Origin: Penicillus capitatus
Lineage: Eukaryota > Chlorophyta
Assembly: GCA_965649825.1 (NCBI GenBank)
Contig: OZ287702.1
Location: forward strand, 1,178,001-1,242,000
Length of the DNA: 64,000 nucleotides
Reading direction: 5' to 3'
The stretch's first letter is position 1. Each line of letters opens with the position of its first letter. The notes beneath the pieces were generated by a model. The model saw only the letters and a list, made by a program, of their open reading frames with translations, did not search any database and had not been told where the DNA came from. A program made the translations under genes and the position numbers. Of the stretch, positions 42,399 through 55,379 are shown piece by piece.

Positions 42399-43834
42399 CG
42401 GAGGGAAAGAGGAATCCTGGGTGTCCTAGCTCGCATTCGCATGACACTGCGTCTATTCTGTCGTGTTTCTTTTCATGTCTGTTTTATCATGGAGTCAATC
42501 TTCACAGAAACAAGGACATTCTACTTAGAGATCCCATTCTACTTAGAGATCCTATTCTAAAAGTCACTGTTTAACAGGTTGTTGTGCATTCAGTTAATGA
42601 ACCTTGTTTACCTCCCCCGATACGCTTACACGTTCTGGAAATGTCTGTTCGGAAATGGACAAAGGAATTACTGTGGAGTGAGCTATTTCCTTGTTTTGGA
42701 GTGCCTCTCTTGTGACATGGTATGGGTCAGTTCGCTATTCTTGTAAAATCGGACAGCGGGATTTCCCACATCCATGCACGGGCTTCGTACGCTGCAGCGT
42801 CAAGAGAAATTTGCGGTACAATGTCGGCATAATATCTTATCACCTACGGAATAGATTTGTCAAAAACTTCAGAGATTTCTGGTACAAGACCTGAGGAACA
42901 ATGTATCGTTTTTTGGCGCAAGAGAGCTAAGAGTAAGGATATCGTATAAAGACAGAGCATCCACGAAAATGGACTCCTCTGATGCTGTGCAGTTCCTGAA
43001 CGATGATTCGTTAGATTGCATGTTAATACTAATTATCACAGCCGATGATAGATGCTGCATGTGAAAATCAGATCCTTTTGGAATGTAGAATCCAGAGCAC
43101 TTCGCATTCAGACGATCATCTCCCACGGCATTTTGCCTTTGGAATCGGGTAACTGTACAGCCGTTGTCCTTTCTTTGAGGTTCTTATGTCTCTTTTCTGT
43201 TGTCGGGGAACGACGAACGGCTTCCTGAAGTTCAGAACAAACTCGCAGCTCGGTAACTAACCAATTTGGAAGGCAATAGAGGGAGACATTGTGTCTACGC
43301 GAAAGCTTTTCCCAACTGCACATATAACAGTGTGATCCAAGCGATACAGAAGAATAGACACGCTCAGTGCGGACAACACGAGCATCGTCTGAACAGCACT
43401 CGACCTCGTGCATGTCAGAACAGCTTCACCGCTTTTCAACTTTTGAGGATAGCTGAACGTTGGAGGTATCGTGAGAGACCCCGACCATGATGTTGTGGAG
43501 TCGACGACACGACGATCTCTCAACGAATGAACAGATATCTGCGTATCGAGTTTCGCAGACGGCGCGACTTCTCGGCAAACTCATCGGTCACTGCCTCCTC
43601 CACCTTGTTACTAGCTAAGTGCGTCGTCTGCTGACCCGAAGCTTCGTCTAAGAGGAATATTTAAACACCGGTCCGTCGTCCGTATTCGCACCAGTCGCTT
43701 TGTTCTGAATTCTGAGCACAAACGGCATGATGGCAAATATTGTCGGACGCAGGCGCCAGAAAGCAAGATCTGTTGCATCTGATCCTTCTTCGCACGAGAG
43801 CAGACTTGTCGACTGGAGGGGAAGACGACGGGGA
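42399..43834. other. Intergenic region
   Basis: About 1.4 kb upstream of the beta-helix receptor gene and of the unrecognised minus gene. Only short motif-free frames occur. It contains the 18-bp tandem repeat at 42517-42558. An in-frame ATG at 43727 could extend the receptor gene by 36 residues. Confidence 0.45.
42517..42558. repeat. 18-bp tandem repeat, 2.3 units
   Basis: The unit CATTCTACTTAGAGATCC is repeated perfectly at 42517-42534 and 42535-42552, followed by six bases of a third, slightly changed unit. It lies in non-coding DNA. Confidence 0.9.
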
Positions 43835-46800
43835 ATGTTCTCTGTTGCAAAACTACAGACGTGTGTCGCGAGAGCTTTTCTTTGCTGCGTTCTCCTGACA
43901 TTTGAGCCGGTCACTGCGCAGCCCAGAGAAGCGATGCGTGTTCCTCTCACAGAGACCCAGTTTTCGACAAGTGAGTCAACTAAACGTCGCTTCGGATCAT
44001 TTTTCGTTTGGCACATTTTCTTCGTCTTTACGTGCGCACACACAAACTGCATCGATCTTCGCTCCTCATCACAATTATCTGCCATCATGCACACAATGTG
44101 TTAGATGCTTTCAGCCAACGGTATCAAGAGCGGAGCAGAAAGAAGGCCGGTTTCGAGCGGATCATTCAGGTATCTGATCATTACTCTTTCTCACTTGGGA
44201 CATGTGATCGAACCGACTATTATCAGGAACGTCCAACAGCTCGCCGTCTATGGCAGATATCACGCAGCACTGCTGACGAAGGTATCACCGAAGGGGCCAC
44301 GATCCCGCAATAACTGTGCGTGGTCCTGACAGACACAGAGTGTCGGCTGACGCGACAGGAGCAATCCGATCTGCTTGATGAAGACACAAGGACATGGTTG
44401 ATCGGGCCGACAGCATTGGAAGGCGTGTTGGGAGACTTGGGTGTCATTATCAACTGCACGCAAGAGAACGACATCATTCTTCTGCGCATTGCAGACGAGA
44501 TACGATTACCCGATCGAGTGATCATACCTAGGAATCTCACTCTGAGCGCCTATATCCCATCGACGGATCTCGTTGATGGCATCCTTCCAGAGGCGAAAAG
44601 CAAAGTTCGACTGAGGTGTCCGCAAAAGGACGGTATCTTCTACATCAGGTACGCTCAGCGACAGCAACTGTTTGTCTGGCGATGTGACTGACTGTTCGTC
44701 ATATGCAGGTCCCAGAGTGTGCTCCTGGCTAATCTCGTTTTTCAGGGCTGCTCCTTGGACACGGAAAGTGCATCCATCATCGAGGTCGGCGCTTGCATGC
44801 CGGACAGCCCTCCAGGAACGATCAGGCTGCATCACGTGGCATTCAGGCGAAACTCACTTGGCGGAGCCAGTGCTCTCACCTTTTCCAGGTCATCGTGCTC
44901 GTCTTTGGAGATGGTCGACGTCATTTTCTCGAACAACAGCTGCGGTGATCGGTGCTTTGCCAGACTTTCTCTGGTGAATGATCTGAGAGGATTGACTGTA
45001 AGGAGGAACGTTCGGTTGTCCGAAGGAAATGCATCGTCATCGCTGATGTCGTCCCCATCAGGATCCTCATCGCTGGTGGACCGTCTGAGAGCGAGTTCGA
45101 ATGAACTGTCTGTTCTGCACATCGTCGAAGGCAGTCTAGAGATGAACGGTGCTAAGATCAAGACCTCAAGACAGTCCTCTCTCTTACTGGACCATGCGCA
45201 AATGGCTGTCATCGTCAACAGCTCATTCCACGAAAACTCCTCTCCATTCTTTGGGGCTGCGATCCTTTCACATGCCACCAAGACCTTCACAGTGTTCAAC
45301 TGCAACTTTACCTCGAATTCCGCAGAGAATGGTGCCGCCATCGCTTCTTTCGATGGCGACTTGACGATTGATCGTTGCTCCGTTCAAGACAATAACGCCA
45401 CCGGAGATGCTGGCTCCCTCTTGGTATCCAATGGAAGGCTGGAGCTGCTCTCCACAGTCTTCAAAAACAATAAGGCTGTGGGCAATGGAGGTGCCATCTT
45501 TCTCGCAGAGAGCATCTCGTCGAGACTGTCCTCAGTGAAGTGCCTTAACAACACAGCTGGAAAAGGGGGCTGTATACAGATATCGACATCCAGCGGTTTT
45601 ATCCTTGACAACTCCGTTTTATCGAAGAACAGTGCAGACAACGGAGGCGCCATTCACTGCGATGACGTTTCGGAGAGCAAGATCGCAAACACAACTTTCG
45701 AGAGTAACGTTGCATACGATAAAGGAGGAGCTATCTTGCTCTTGGCATCTCATCAGATGGAACTTCACAACTGTACTGTAAACAACAACTCAGCTGTGAC
45801 GGGGGGAGGCCTTGGCTGCAGCTCCTCAGAAGATCTGGTTATTCGCCAATCTGTTTTCTCTCGTAACAATGCATCCAGTGAGGGCGCAGGAGCTGACATC
45901 GATGACCTAAGCATTGTTCGTCTGGACGAAGTGATCTGGTATGAAAACGCCGCCCAAGAAGTCGGAGGAGGACTGAGGGTCGAAAATTCCAGCATTGATT
46001 CTCGCAGATGCAACTTCTCAGGAAACACGGCTAGTCATGGCTCGGGTCTAAACATCGTGGACGGAAGGGTGAACATGGAAGAGGACAGCTTCATCAGGAA
46101 CAGTGCACAGCACGCCGGAGGAGGCATGTCAGCTCTGGTGACAACCATCAACATGAAGAACTGCTTCATATCTCAGAATGCTGCCGACTTTGGCGGAGGG
46201 GTGAATGTCGCGCGTGGAACTGCCATTATCCACAACACGACCTTCACACAGAACAGAGCTCTCCGAAGCCGAGGAGGTGGCCTTGCTGGTGACGAAAGCG
46301 AAATCACAATCTCGAACTCTTCCCTATCATCCAACAAAGCCACTTTTTCTGGAGGCGGCGCTGATTTTGTCGGCTGCAATGTGACTGGCGACAATCTGAT
46401 CATTCGCAACAATGAAGGCACACAACTTGGCGGCGGAATCAGTTGCACACGAAGAACTTTGTTCAATTTATCCGATTCTGTTTTGCAGTTCAACCTTGCT
46501 CTGGACAGCGGGGGTCTTGTCATTCAAGAGAGGACATTGATGCACTTAGTGAACTGCAGCATCGAATCTAACAACGCCACAACAAATGCTGGAGGAATCG
46601 GCGTCTACCGAAACAGCAAAATGACGCTCGAGAATTCGATACTATCATTCAATCGTGCAACGAGAGATGGCGGCGGTGCTCGTCTCCACGGAGGGGAACT
46701 GACTATCTTGGGTGGATCGGTCATCAGTAATGAAGCAACGCAGAAAGGAGGATGTCTACGTGGCACAGAATCGAGTACTTTCCATGCGACAAACAGTTCT

Positions 46801-49800
46801 TTCCGTGGCAACAGTGCCCCTCTTGGAGGTTGTCTTCACATCGACGTGCATTCGCAAGTGTTCCTTCATGAGTCTGTGCTCGAGAACAGTACAGCGACCG
46901 AGAAGGGCGGTGCTGTTTTCCTCGAAGACTCTGAAGCCAGTGCAAACACGAGTGCTTTTCGAAGAAACGAGGCCGTTGTTGGAGGATCCATCGTCATGAC
47001 AAATTCCAGTCTGCGACTGGCAACGTCTTCATTCTCAGGGGACAAGGCTGCCTTGAGCGGAGGATCCATTGCAGCAGATCTGAACAATTCGTTGATGATC
47101 CTGGAGACAGTATTCGCAAACGCCGAAGCAAAGAATGGCGGAAGCGTTTGGCTTTCTGGGTCGAATCTCACGGCTACTGGAGTAGAGATCACTGGGTGTG
47201 TGGCCGAGAAAACGGGTGGAGGTGTTCTGGCAAACACGTCCTCTATTTTCCTATGTTCCGGGTACGCCTTAAGCAACAGCAGGGCAGAAGAACATGGAGG
47301 GGCAATTGCTTTTGATTCTTCTGATCCTCAGTCTTTGGCACTGCGGCTGAACAACTGCACATTCACCAACAACAGCGCCAACCTTGGAGGTATATTCATG
47401 GTCTACAGGATATGAATCCTCAATGATGGTGTCACAGGTGCAGTACACGTTTCTACTCCATACCGTCCACAAGGGTGCACAGATTCTTCTGCTTCTTGTG
47501 CCTTTGTATCGGTGACAAACTGCAGCTTCTCAAGCAACCAGGCGAATACATCTGGAGGCGCCATTTTCACAAAGGATCCCAGCGTCCTTCGTTACTCCTG
47601 CTCGTCTAAGGACACAGACATGCTATCAGAAGGGCATGCGGCTGACGCTTTCAAGGACCTGCATTTCCTAGAGTCTGCTCAAGATATATGTCCGGAATGG
47701 GAAGGAAACAACGCAGGCCTGTACGGCCCAGTCATCGCTTCCTATGCCAGATCCGTTAAGGGATTCGCTGTCAGCACTGCTGGTCAAACGGACAACGAAG
47801 AGCCCGTCAAGAATAATCAACTCGTTTCCAAGAATCATCGAAGTGGAGACTCCCTACCGGTGCTTCTTGCCGAGGTCCTGGACGGATACGGACAAAGTCC
47901 TGCTCTCGGTGAAGGGGATGCATTCGTTCGGGCAACCATGTACTCTCCCAACGACATCTTCTCTGGAGAAGTCAACATGGAAGTGAACGCCAAGCGAAAG
48001 GGCTTCCCGCCTATCACAGGATTTCAGCGTCCAGGCCAATACGAAATCCAGATCGACTTCAGCGAACCCGGTCTGGAACCTCTGGCGATCGAGGTTGAAA
48101 TCAGAGGCTGCATACTGGGCGAGTTCTCACAGGAAAACGGAACGCTATGTGTCCTCTGCAGCGGATCGCAGTACAACTTCGATCCAGATGCAACCACTTG
48201 TCAACCGTGTCCCGAGAACGGAAACTGTACCACGGATGTCATTCACCCCGACAGGGGCTACTGGCATCGAACGCCCTGCTCACGACATGTTCAGCGATGT
48301 GTGTCGCGGGATGCCTGTGACTTCAGTGGTCGAGAAGATGATCTGAACGCAGTGACAAGTGAAATGGAAACCTGTACGCTGGACAAGACATTGGACAGAG
48401 ACTACTCTCGTGCACAGTGCAAGAAAGTGGGCTTCATTTAAGACGAGCCAAATACTAAGCGTTCTGCTTTAGGGCTACGCCGGTTTACTCTGTGGTTCCT
48501 GTGTTGCTGGCTATGGACGTTCTTGGTCTTTTGACTGTGGCAAATGCTTCCACGATTCTGCGACAGCCATGTTTCTTGTGGCTTCAGTCTTTGTGCTGGT
48601 GCTTCTCTCCAGCTTCGCAATCCGAAGCAACTTGAACACACGACTGGCGAATCTCGGACGAACCAATCGCATCAGTCGAAGAAATCCTCACCGTTCTCTT
48701 CCAAAACCGAGAGCATCGTCGACCGACGTCCCAGTCAACTTCGAAATGGTGGAGATGCTATACAGAGGAGAGGTGGCGCCAGAGCTCATTCATCCAGATC
48801 TGCTGGCCGCAGCTGCGACAAGGAATCGAAATTCAGCATCCGACTCAGCAAACGCGAAGCGTATGGTCGTCGAAATCTTCAAGGCAGGATCCTGTCAATA
48901 TCTCCTATCACCTCACCGTGTTCAGCAGATCATCATAAACTTCCTTCAAGTGGTCGCTGCAGCTGCCATCATTAATGTGAACTGGACTGCCTGGATGCGT
49001 TCCTTGCTCTTCACAGCGGGTGCGCCCTCTTGCTTCCGAATTCAAAACTCTCTTGTTAACCATCCGTTATATCTGCAGATTTTCTGGGCGGAGCTGCCAC
49101 TGGAGGAATAGCGATCTCTGTCGACTGCCTGTTTGATGCACACAACGATCCTCCCAGATCGGTGCTGCGATCCATTGTCCATCTCCTCATTCCTTTAGGT
49201 ATTCTGGCATTCTACATCTTCTTTTGGCTGTTCTTGACTTGGAAGTATGACGAGAACACATGGTACTTTGCAAGAAGGGCGTTACTCAGTTTCCTAGCTG
49301 TCGCTTACCTGACTTACATTTCTATCACCAAGACGGCAGTTAACATCCTTCACTGCATCACGATTCACGACGCCACGGATTTCGAAAATGACTACACTGA
49401 CAAGTATTGGGCTCTGGATACATCCCTGAGGTGCTACGTGGGATCTCACGCTGTGCTTGTCTCGACTGTCGGTTGGCCTATCCTCATTGTTTTTTCTTTT
49501 GGACTGCCAGTCATGTTGACGTATATCTTGATCAGGCAACGCTCTCAGGAACCAGGTCTGAACCCTTGGCTCGCTGATGCCACGGGGTTCCTGTACCGCG
49601 CCTACAAGGACCGTTTCATTTTCTGGGAATCCATTGTGATGCTCAGAAAAGCGATCCTAACCGTCGTGGTTACACTCTCCTATCCATTGGGAGCCAACAT
49701 CCAAGGGATCCTTGCTGTTTGCGTGCTGGCACTCGCAATCTATATCCATGTGACCTGTCGGCCGTTTGATGAGCCCTACGATTTCCTAAACACCTTTGAG

Positions 49801-50145
49801 ACAGCATCTTTGGTTGTTTCGCAGCTGACATTCGCATCTGGTTTGTTTTTTAATGATGATCGTACTTCTGGTACTGTCAAAGTTCTTCTTTCACTTTTGC
49901 TGTCGGCGGCAATCTGTGGGTTATTTCTCTTTTTGTCTTATGCTTTCATGAAATCTGCAGAAATCCATCTCAGAACCGTATGTGAGGAGGAAGGCAGGGA
50001 AGGTGTTCAAGAATGGAGTACCCTCCGTGTCTTGAGGACTTATCTTTCTGCGCGTGTGATGGGGTGTGTTGGTTGCTTGTTCTGCAAACAGGACCGCCGA
50101 CATTCAATCAAAGTCCAAGAGCCAGTTGCCTCTTCCAGCGCATAA
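43835..50145 (+). CDS. Secreted/membrane beta-helix (PMP-like repeat) protein with Cys-rich and multi-pass domains
   Basis: Eight exons give 1,951 aa: 43835-43970, 44105-44169, 44227-44281, 44333-44648, 44709-47389, 47438-48426, 48473-49019, 49079-50145. Introns are 46-60 nt except the first (134). Start: a signal peptide (FLCCVLLTFEPVTAQ). The middle ~1,000 residues are dozens of 20-30-aa right-handed beta-helix repeats with the GGAI/GGG..N.S and F..N.A words of chlamydial polymorphic membrane proteins, with many N-glycosylation sequons. Then a Cys-rich part (CQPCPENGNC, CKKGYAGLLCGSCVAGYG), then about eight hydrophobic segments from ~48567 to 49960 (for example MFLVASVFVLVLLSSFAI, LIPLGILAFYIFFWLFL, IQGILAVCVLALAIYIHV) and a short cytosolic tail. 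The architecture is that of large protist surface proteins with a TRP-like membrane end. Ligand and channel function are unknown. First-intron boundaries are the least certain. Confidence 0.85.
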
Positions 50146-51901
50146 GCTTTTCTATATCGATTTGGACGATGGATCTATTCGCTATCCTTAGATCCGTCGT
50201 GTGTGCTTTTTGTTTTCTTTTCTATGCAAATTGGCAAACGTTGAGTGATAGTCAATTACTTGAATCACGATGGGTTGGGAATCGGAAACCGGTTTCCACA
50301 ACATGTGTTGCTTTTTCGATATGCTAACAACCATTAAACCATTTGTCAATATCTCAAACACACGTGGCTCGCTACACCAACTTTAGAATTCGCCTTTGGT
50401 TTATGGGCGCGTATTGAACGGCTCGTATGAAGAAAGAAGCATTTCCAGACCATTCTTTTAACCTAATGCGTTTTGGTTTGTATTCACGATCGTTGAGGAC
50501 GGACTGATTGTCTGAAGATGAATGGGTCGGCGGCAATGATGGAGCAGTGGTTAATGAGGTCCATCTGCACAGTCGTGCGCGCCGTTGTGTTTGTCAGTTG
50601 GATTGTCTTTCTTTGCAAACCAGGATTCCAGTTTGCGCAAACCCAGTCTTTCATCTGCTAAGGACTGGGATGTTGTTCTCTATTATCATTGTATGTGGGT
50701 GACGAACGTCCTCTCTTAATCAAAGATGGATTTGACAGAATGCGATATGTCTTCGCCAGACTTCACTCAATCGCTGAAATCGTTGTCGCAATGCGCGGAG
50801 TCCTCGTTCGGTCAACGCCGTTTCCCTCTGACAATCTCTGATGACATTAAAAGACGCAGAGACGGTCTAACTGGTCGCGCTTGGCGCTGAGTCACAAGAA
50901 AAGTTGCGTGGATACTACTGTATCAAACACTGTCTCTGTTCTAGACACGATTTCTCGCCAATAATGTTAAGCATAGCCTCGACAGTTTTCGGATGCAAGC
51001 GTGAGCACTTCAACCTGCGTGCACGAGCGTAGGAGATGGTGAAAATTCGCGGTCACTCGACTGTTCGCACCTCTGACAGACACTCCAATAACGAAGACTC
51101 GATGAGTATGGCGTATGGCACGCAAGATGACGGCACTCTGTCTTAAACTGTCTGTCGTACAGAAAACGTCAAGAGATTTCACGTTTGGAGACTTCGAAAG
51201 ACAGACGCATTCGACAAACACGTTCGAAAAGAAACGCACTGTCGACGAATGTTGTCGATCGACCAAAGAAACAGATCGACTGCAAGTCATTCGTAGCATT
51301 GGTGTGTTCGGCGAAGAAAAGGTGGTTCATTGACTTAGCCTGTGGTGATACAAAAAAGCGTCAAAGCGTGTGGTCCTGCACTTGTGCTGTTCGTACGTTG
51401 TGGAGAGAGTTGTCTACTCGTCATTCTTCGCGTGCTTGTGTAAGGAAATGGGTTATGGCATAGCCTTAGGGTACCAAAGAACGTATCCGTTTCGAATTCG
51501 TCGAAACGCATGAGGGAAAACCATCGATGTGGAGAACTGGACGCGTTTGTGCCAGATGCGTTTGCACACAGGTCGAAAGGGTGGAATGACATTCGGAATT
51601 TGCACGCACCTTGCGCAACGCGCTGGCGGCGCACAACTTCTGATTCTTCTTCAAGTGACCACGAACGGCACAAGGAAGCCATTAACAATAAGTCTCTAAG
51701 GCATTGTACGAACCACCTTCTAAGTATGGCCGGTTGTGGATCATCCGACGATCATTATTGCGCTCAGTGCCCAAACCTCAAGACAAGGTCAAGACGCTTG
51801 TCCGTCTTGCGTTGCGTGAAAAACGCACAATCTATGCGTTACAGATAACCGCTCAATTGTATTAATTGAAACGTTGAGGATCAGAATGAAATCGCAGAAT
51901 C
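50146..51901. other. Convergent intergenic region, no gene seen
   Basis: About 1.75 kb between the receptor stop and the phosphatidylserine decarboxylase stop. Open frames of 60-117 codons occur on both strands without motifs; I support none as genes. Confidence 0.5.
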
Positions 51902-53123
51902 CTAGATCTCAACAAAAGAGTGCGACTTTCCCACAGCGCTGCCCACTGGGTACTCGACGCCGATAGCGCAAGCCAGCTCAACGCATGCTTGTTTTTGGAA
52001 AATCATGACAAAATCTGACCCACCGAATTGAAAATAGCCAAGTTCTTCGCCTTTGTGCAGATAGACTCCCACGTCCGGCGTGAGAACAACGGAAGAGACA
52101 TGCGACATGCCGACTGGGATGCATCCGACCAGTCCGATTGGAGAGTCAAGCACGATCAGACCTAGCACACAGACAAGCCTCTCATCGATGTCATCTTAGA
52201 GTGCGGCCTTCACCTCGAGTCTGGACAAACTGGAAACCGGTCCCTCCCACCAAGTTGAGAACCTTCTTATTGTCAATTCCATCTTCAACGACGATATCCA
52301 TGTAGCACTGTCCCTGGATGTTCTTTTTCTCCAGCACCTTTCCAGCAGTCGGCGCGTGAAAACGATGATAGTTGTGTTCCTTGAGTAAACTATGCGTGAA
52401 GATCCCGCCAGCAAATGCATCTTTGTATTCGCTGTCTTCCAGCAGTTGGTGAATGGACCACTCGAGTCCCTTGATTTTAATGTGGCCCCCTGGATTGGTG
52501 TCTGATTTGGGGTGGATCTTCCACCATCCCACGAATGTCGAATCTGCAGGAGAGACGATGACACGATCATCCTTTAGACCAGCAATTGGTCGAGCTCCCG
52601 GTTTCACATGTCGAGCAAAAAATTGATTGAGTGTGTAGTAGCCGCTTGGAGGGGCCATATACTCATCAGATTGGTGATCAAGAAATGCTACGAGTTTTGG
52701 GATTTCTCGGACAGACTCGGGGCTGTCCATGTATGATCCCAAAGATTGAATGTAGCGCACCATCCACTCGGACAGTTCTGTGAGTTTCTTCGGTTTGTCT
52801 TTCGGTTCGACGCGACTCTGCCAGCTCATAAGAGGCTCTTGGTTTAGAATGAAGTCGACACCCAGAAGGGCGTTAGTTTCGTCACGATGGCGTTCACTTA
52901 AAAACGGCTCGGTGAGCAATTTCTCGGCAAATACTAGAAAGTCCTCTGGTACCCTAATAGATCGAATTATTTCGACGCCATGTTTTTGAGCCTCGTCAAT
53001 TGCTCTCTGAAAGGCGTCGCCCCAAACTGCGTCGTTGAGGATCTTTTCGGCTAGCCAATCCACCGGAGGTTGAAATTTCCTACGGACTTTCGAATCTTCT
53101 ACCACAGACGCGGCCGCCGCCAT
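51902..53123 (-). CDS. Phosphatidylserine decarboxylase, pyruvoyl-dependent
   Basis: Two exons (53123-52214 and 52161-51902) with a 52-nt phase-1 intron give 389 aa. The enzyme decarboxylates phosphatidylserine to phosphatidylethanolamine, using a pyruvoyl group made by self-cleavage. Landmarks: YYTLNQFFARHVKPGARPI, VSPADSTFVGWW, IKGLEWSIHQLLEDSEY, FAGGIFTHSLLKEHNYHRFHAP (includes the conserved His region), then after the intron PIGLVGCIPVGMSHVSSV and KGEELGYFQFGGSDFVMIFQ. The self-cleavage motif is GGSD where most characterised PSDs have LGST or GGST; the Ser that becomes pyruvoyl is kept. No clear signal or membrane anchor precedes the domain, so it is probably soluble or peripheral, unlike mitochondrial Psd1. 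The N-terminal ~120 residues are helical and of unknown role. Confidence 0.88.
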
Positions 53124-54918
53124 GCTTCAGAACAGCGTAGTTGAAAAGATAGGACGGTGAAAACGACGCCGGCGTCGAAGTTAAAACAGAAGTCCACGAT
53201 CCGCAGACTAGCCGCAGACCGCCGGCGATGTAAGATGACACGCACAAAAAAACAAATGCGCTAATAACAGCTGTTCTGACGACATGTTGTGATTGTCTCT
53301 TCGCTTCACCTTCTTCTGCGTCCGCGGCGACGGGCCACACAACTGCTGAACTTGTCGTGCTGTCGCGTCACGATCCGTTCGCTCTCCGTTCGCGACGACG
53401 GATGATGATGGGAACCGAGTTGCGAAGTCGGAAACACCTGAGATTCGTATTCGGAGTCGTCTCTTCTTTTCCCGAGGCAAGCTCGAGAATGTGTTTATGT
53501 TGTCAAGAACGCAAACGGCGGCCCGGGGAACGAAATTTTACCTCTTACAACCGCGAGCTTGACTCCGAACTGCGTCGTTTTCTCATCTATCCCATTGAAG
53601 ATCTCTGATCGGAGGTACTCCATTCAGCCAAAGTCTGCGCATTTCACAACGACAGGAGCAGCCAATCTTCTCAGCAGCGTCTTCCACAGGTCGCTTGACG
53701 GGGTCGAATTCTTTCGGTCGGGCGTCCACTGACGGCAACGCCTTGCCCCTCCACGTGTGGCGTTGAGAGCGCCATTACCCCGGAGGTTCACCAGTCTGAC
53801 GGGGATACGTCGGACAGTGGCGCGACGCGGCCGCGCCAACGCGCGTGTGCGGAAGTGGAGGGACTGTGTAGAGTCAAAGCTAAGACTGATTACATCGCGC
53901 GCCCAGTCAGCTTTATAGCCCTGGCGCCCGCGGACCGCTGTCATGTCAAGCAGCGGACAGCCTGTCCGGTCCGCTGGGCCGCGACCGTTATCGCGTACCC
54001 GTCAGGGGGTTTCCTTGCCGAGGCGCCGGACTGTTAGAGCTGGCTCTGAGATGCGTTACACTTCTCACCGAAGTCCCAGAAAACAACCTATCCAACACGT
54101 GCCGTTGCCAATCAAAGAGAGTCGATAGAAAATGAGGTATTCCTCGACGACATCTGAGGTCTTAACACGCAATGACGACACAAAGAATAGTCATGTGTAT
54201 GCATCGCCATTTGAGCCGCGTTTTCAGTAGCTAAATCTGCGTGCCTATTCTACCATCACTAAAACCTTTGTGATACCAAGGCTGTCACGCTCTCGTTTTA
54301 ATGACTGTCAATAGTTGGGGTTGTCACATTGTGTCTGCCTCGTTTCCAAGGGTCCTGTCTTCCAAGGTGCGCTCGTAAGGGGTTCACGACTTCTCTCCAT
54401 TCTACCGACCGTCGGAGTCGCTAACATTTGAGAAAGAGAGAAAGTATGTGAACTGGAAGCCATGTTGCACCGCTTATGGTGCGGAACAATGGTCACAATG
54501 TCAAGGGCGGTGAAAGTGGTTCTGTGAGAACAAGATGCATAGCAATAGATCATGTAGAAAGCACGACGGTGGGCATACAGACCGTATGCGAACACCGTTA
54601 GTGTGAAGAAAAAATGAGAGTTCAAGTGGACAGAACCAAATAGAACGAAGTGAGTTGATGGCCGTGAAATCGAAAACGAGTGTACAAGTTTTGCGAGTCA
54701 GGCAGCAGAACGACAAAGGAGTGGAGACTAAAACGAACACGGAATAGATAGGAGCAATGACAGAAACGCCCACACTGGAAACGTGCCAAAGGTCGACGAG
54801 TAGAAGCGAAAGATGGCGAAATCATTCGATTCATTATTTCAAATCGGACAAAACCGAAAAAGCGGGACCTCCTCACATCGGCTTGCCATAGCACAGAAGC
54901 ACTTTACGAACGTTTGCG
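53124..54918. other. Intergenic region, partly GC-rich
   Basis: About 1.8 kb upstream of the PSD gene (minus). The section 53600-54050 is clearly more GC-rich and full of CGCG words and may be a promoter or regulatory island. I looked for tRNA and 5S rRNA patterns and found none. No supported coding sequence. Confidence 0.45.
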
Positions 54919-55379
54919 TCAACACTGTCGGCTTTGCCGTGCAGAACTGCTTGAGGCGCCGCTGTCTGGTTGAGGGGGTGCCTGATTCCCTCCCTCTTCT
55001 GGTTGACTGGGCGGACCTGCCTCTCCCACGAGTCCGTGTCGGTCTTCTTGAACGGAGCTACGTCGAAAATCGTACAGCTCGGCGTTATGGACCACCTGGT
55101 CGGCGCCCCGCTGGAATAGGTCGGTGGCGTCGATGCTTTGGCGCTCCCCTTCGCGAAAGAAACCGAGCGCCGCTAGAAATGGCGGATTCCTGTACAACGG
55201 CGGATATGGAACGGTCGCGTGAGACACCGGGGGTTGTTCGTCGTCGTCTGCCAGGCTGACCGAAGTCTGATACCCAAACTGTAAAACTGCTTACAAAGCG
55301 AAAGCTCCCCCCCCCAAACGTTCTTCCCCCATTTAAACCATCCGACCGATGTGACCCGAGAAGCTGATGACTCATCCAT
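54919..55379 (-). CDS. Small protein of unknown function
   Basis: Two exons (55379-55320 and 55278-54919) joined by a 41-nt phase-0 intron with a G9 run give 139 aa. Residues ~40-90 look like a folded, conserved segment: YPPLYRNPPFLAALGFFREG then DLFQRGADQVVHNAELYDFR. The C-terminal 45 residues are Pro/Gln/Ser-rich and probably disordered. There is no signal peptide and no membrane segment. I do not recognise the family. The first exon (20 codons) is inferred from frame only and could be wrong; the second exon is better supported by its composition. Confidence 0.5.

Noticed and set aside
44832-47276. Several minus frames of 60-170 codons opposite the beta-helix gene
   Set aside because: They are antisense shadows of the repeat-rich exon, without motifs of their own.
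53600-54050. GC-rich stretch as a possible structural RNA gene
   Set aside because: No tRNA box motifs, cloverleaf or 5S internal control pattern could be found by eye.
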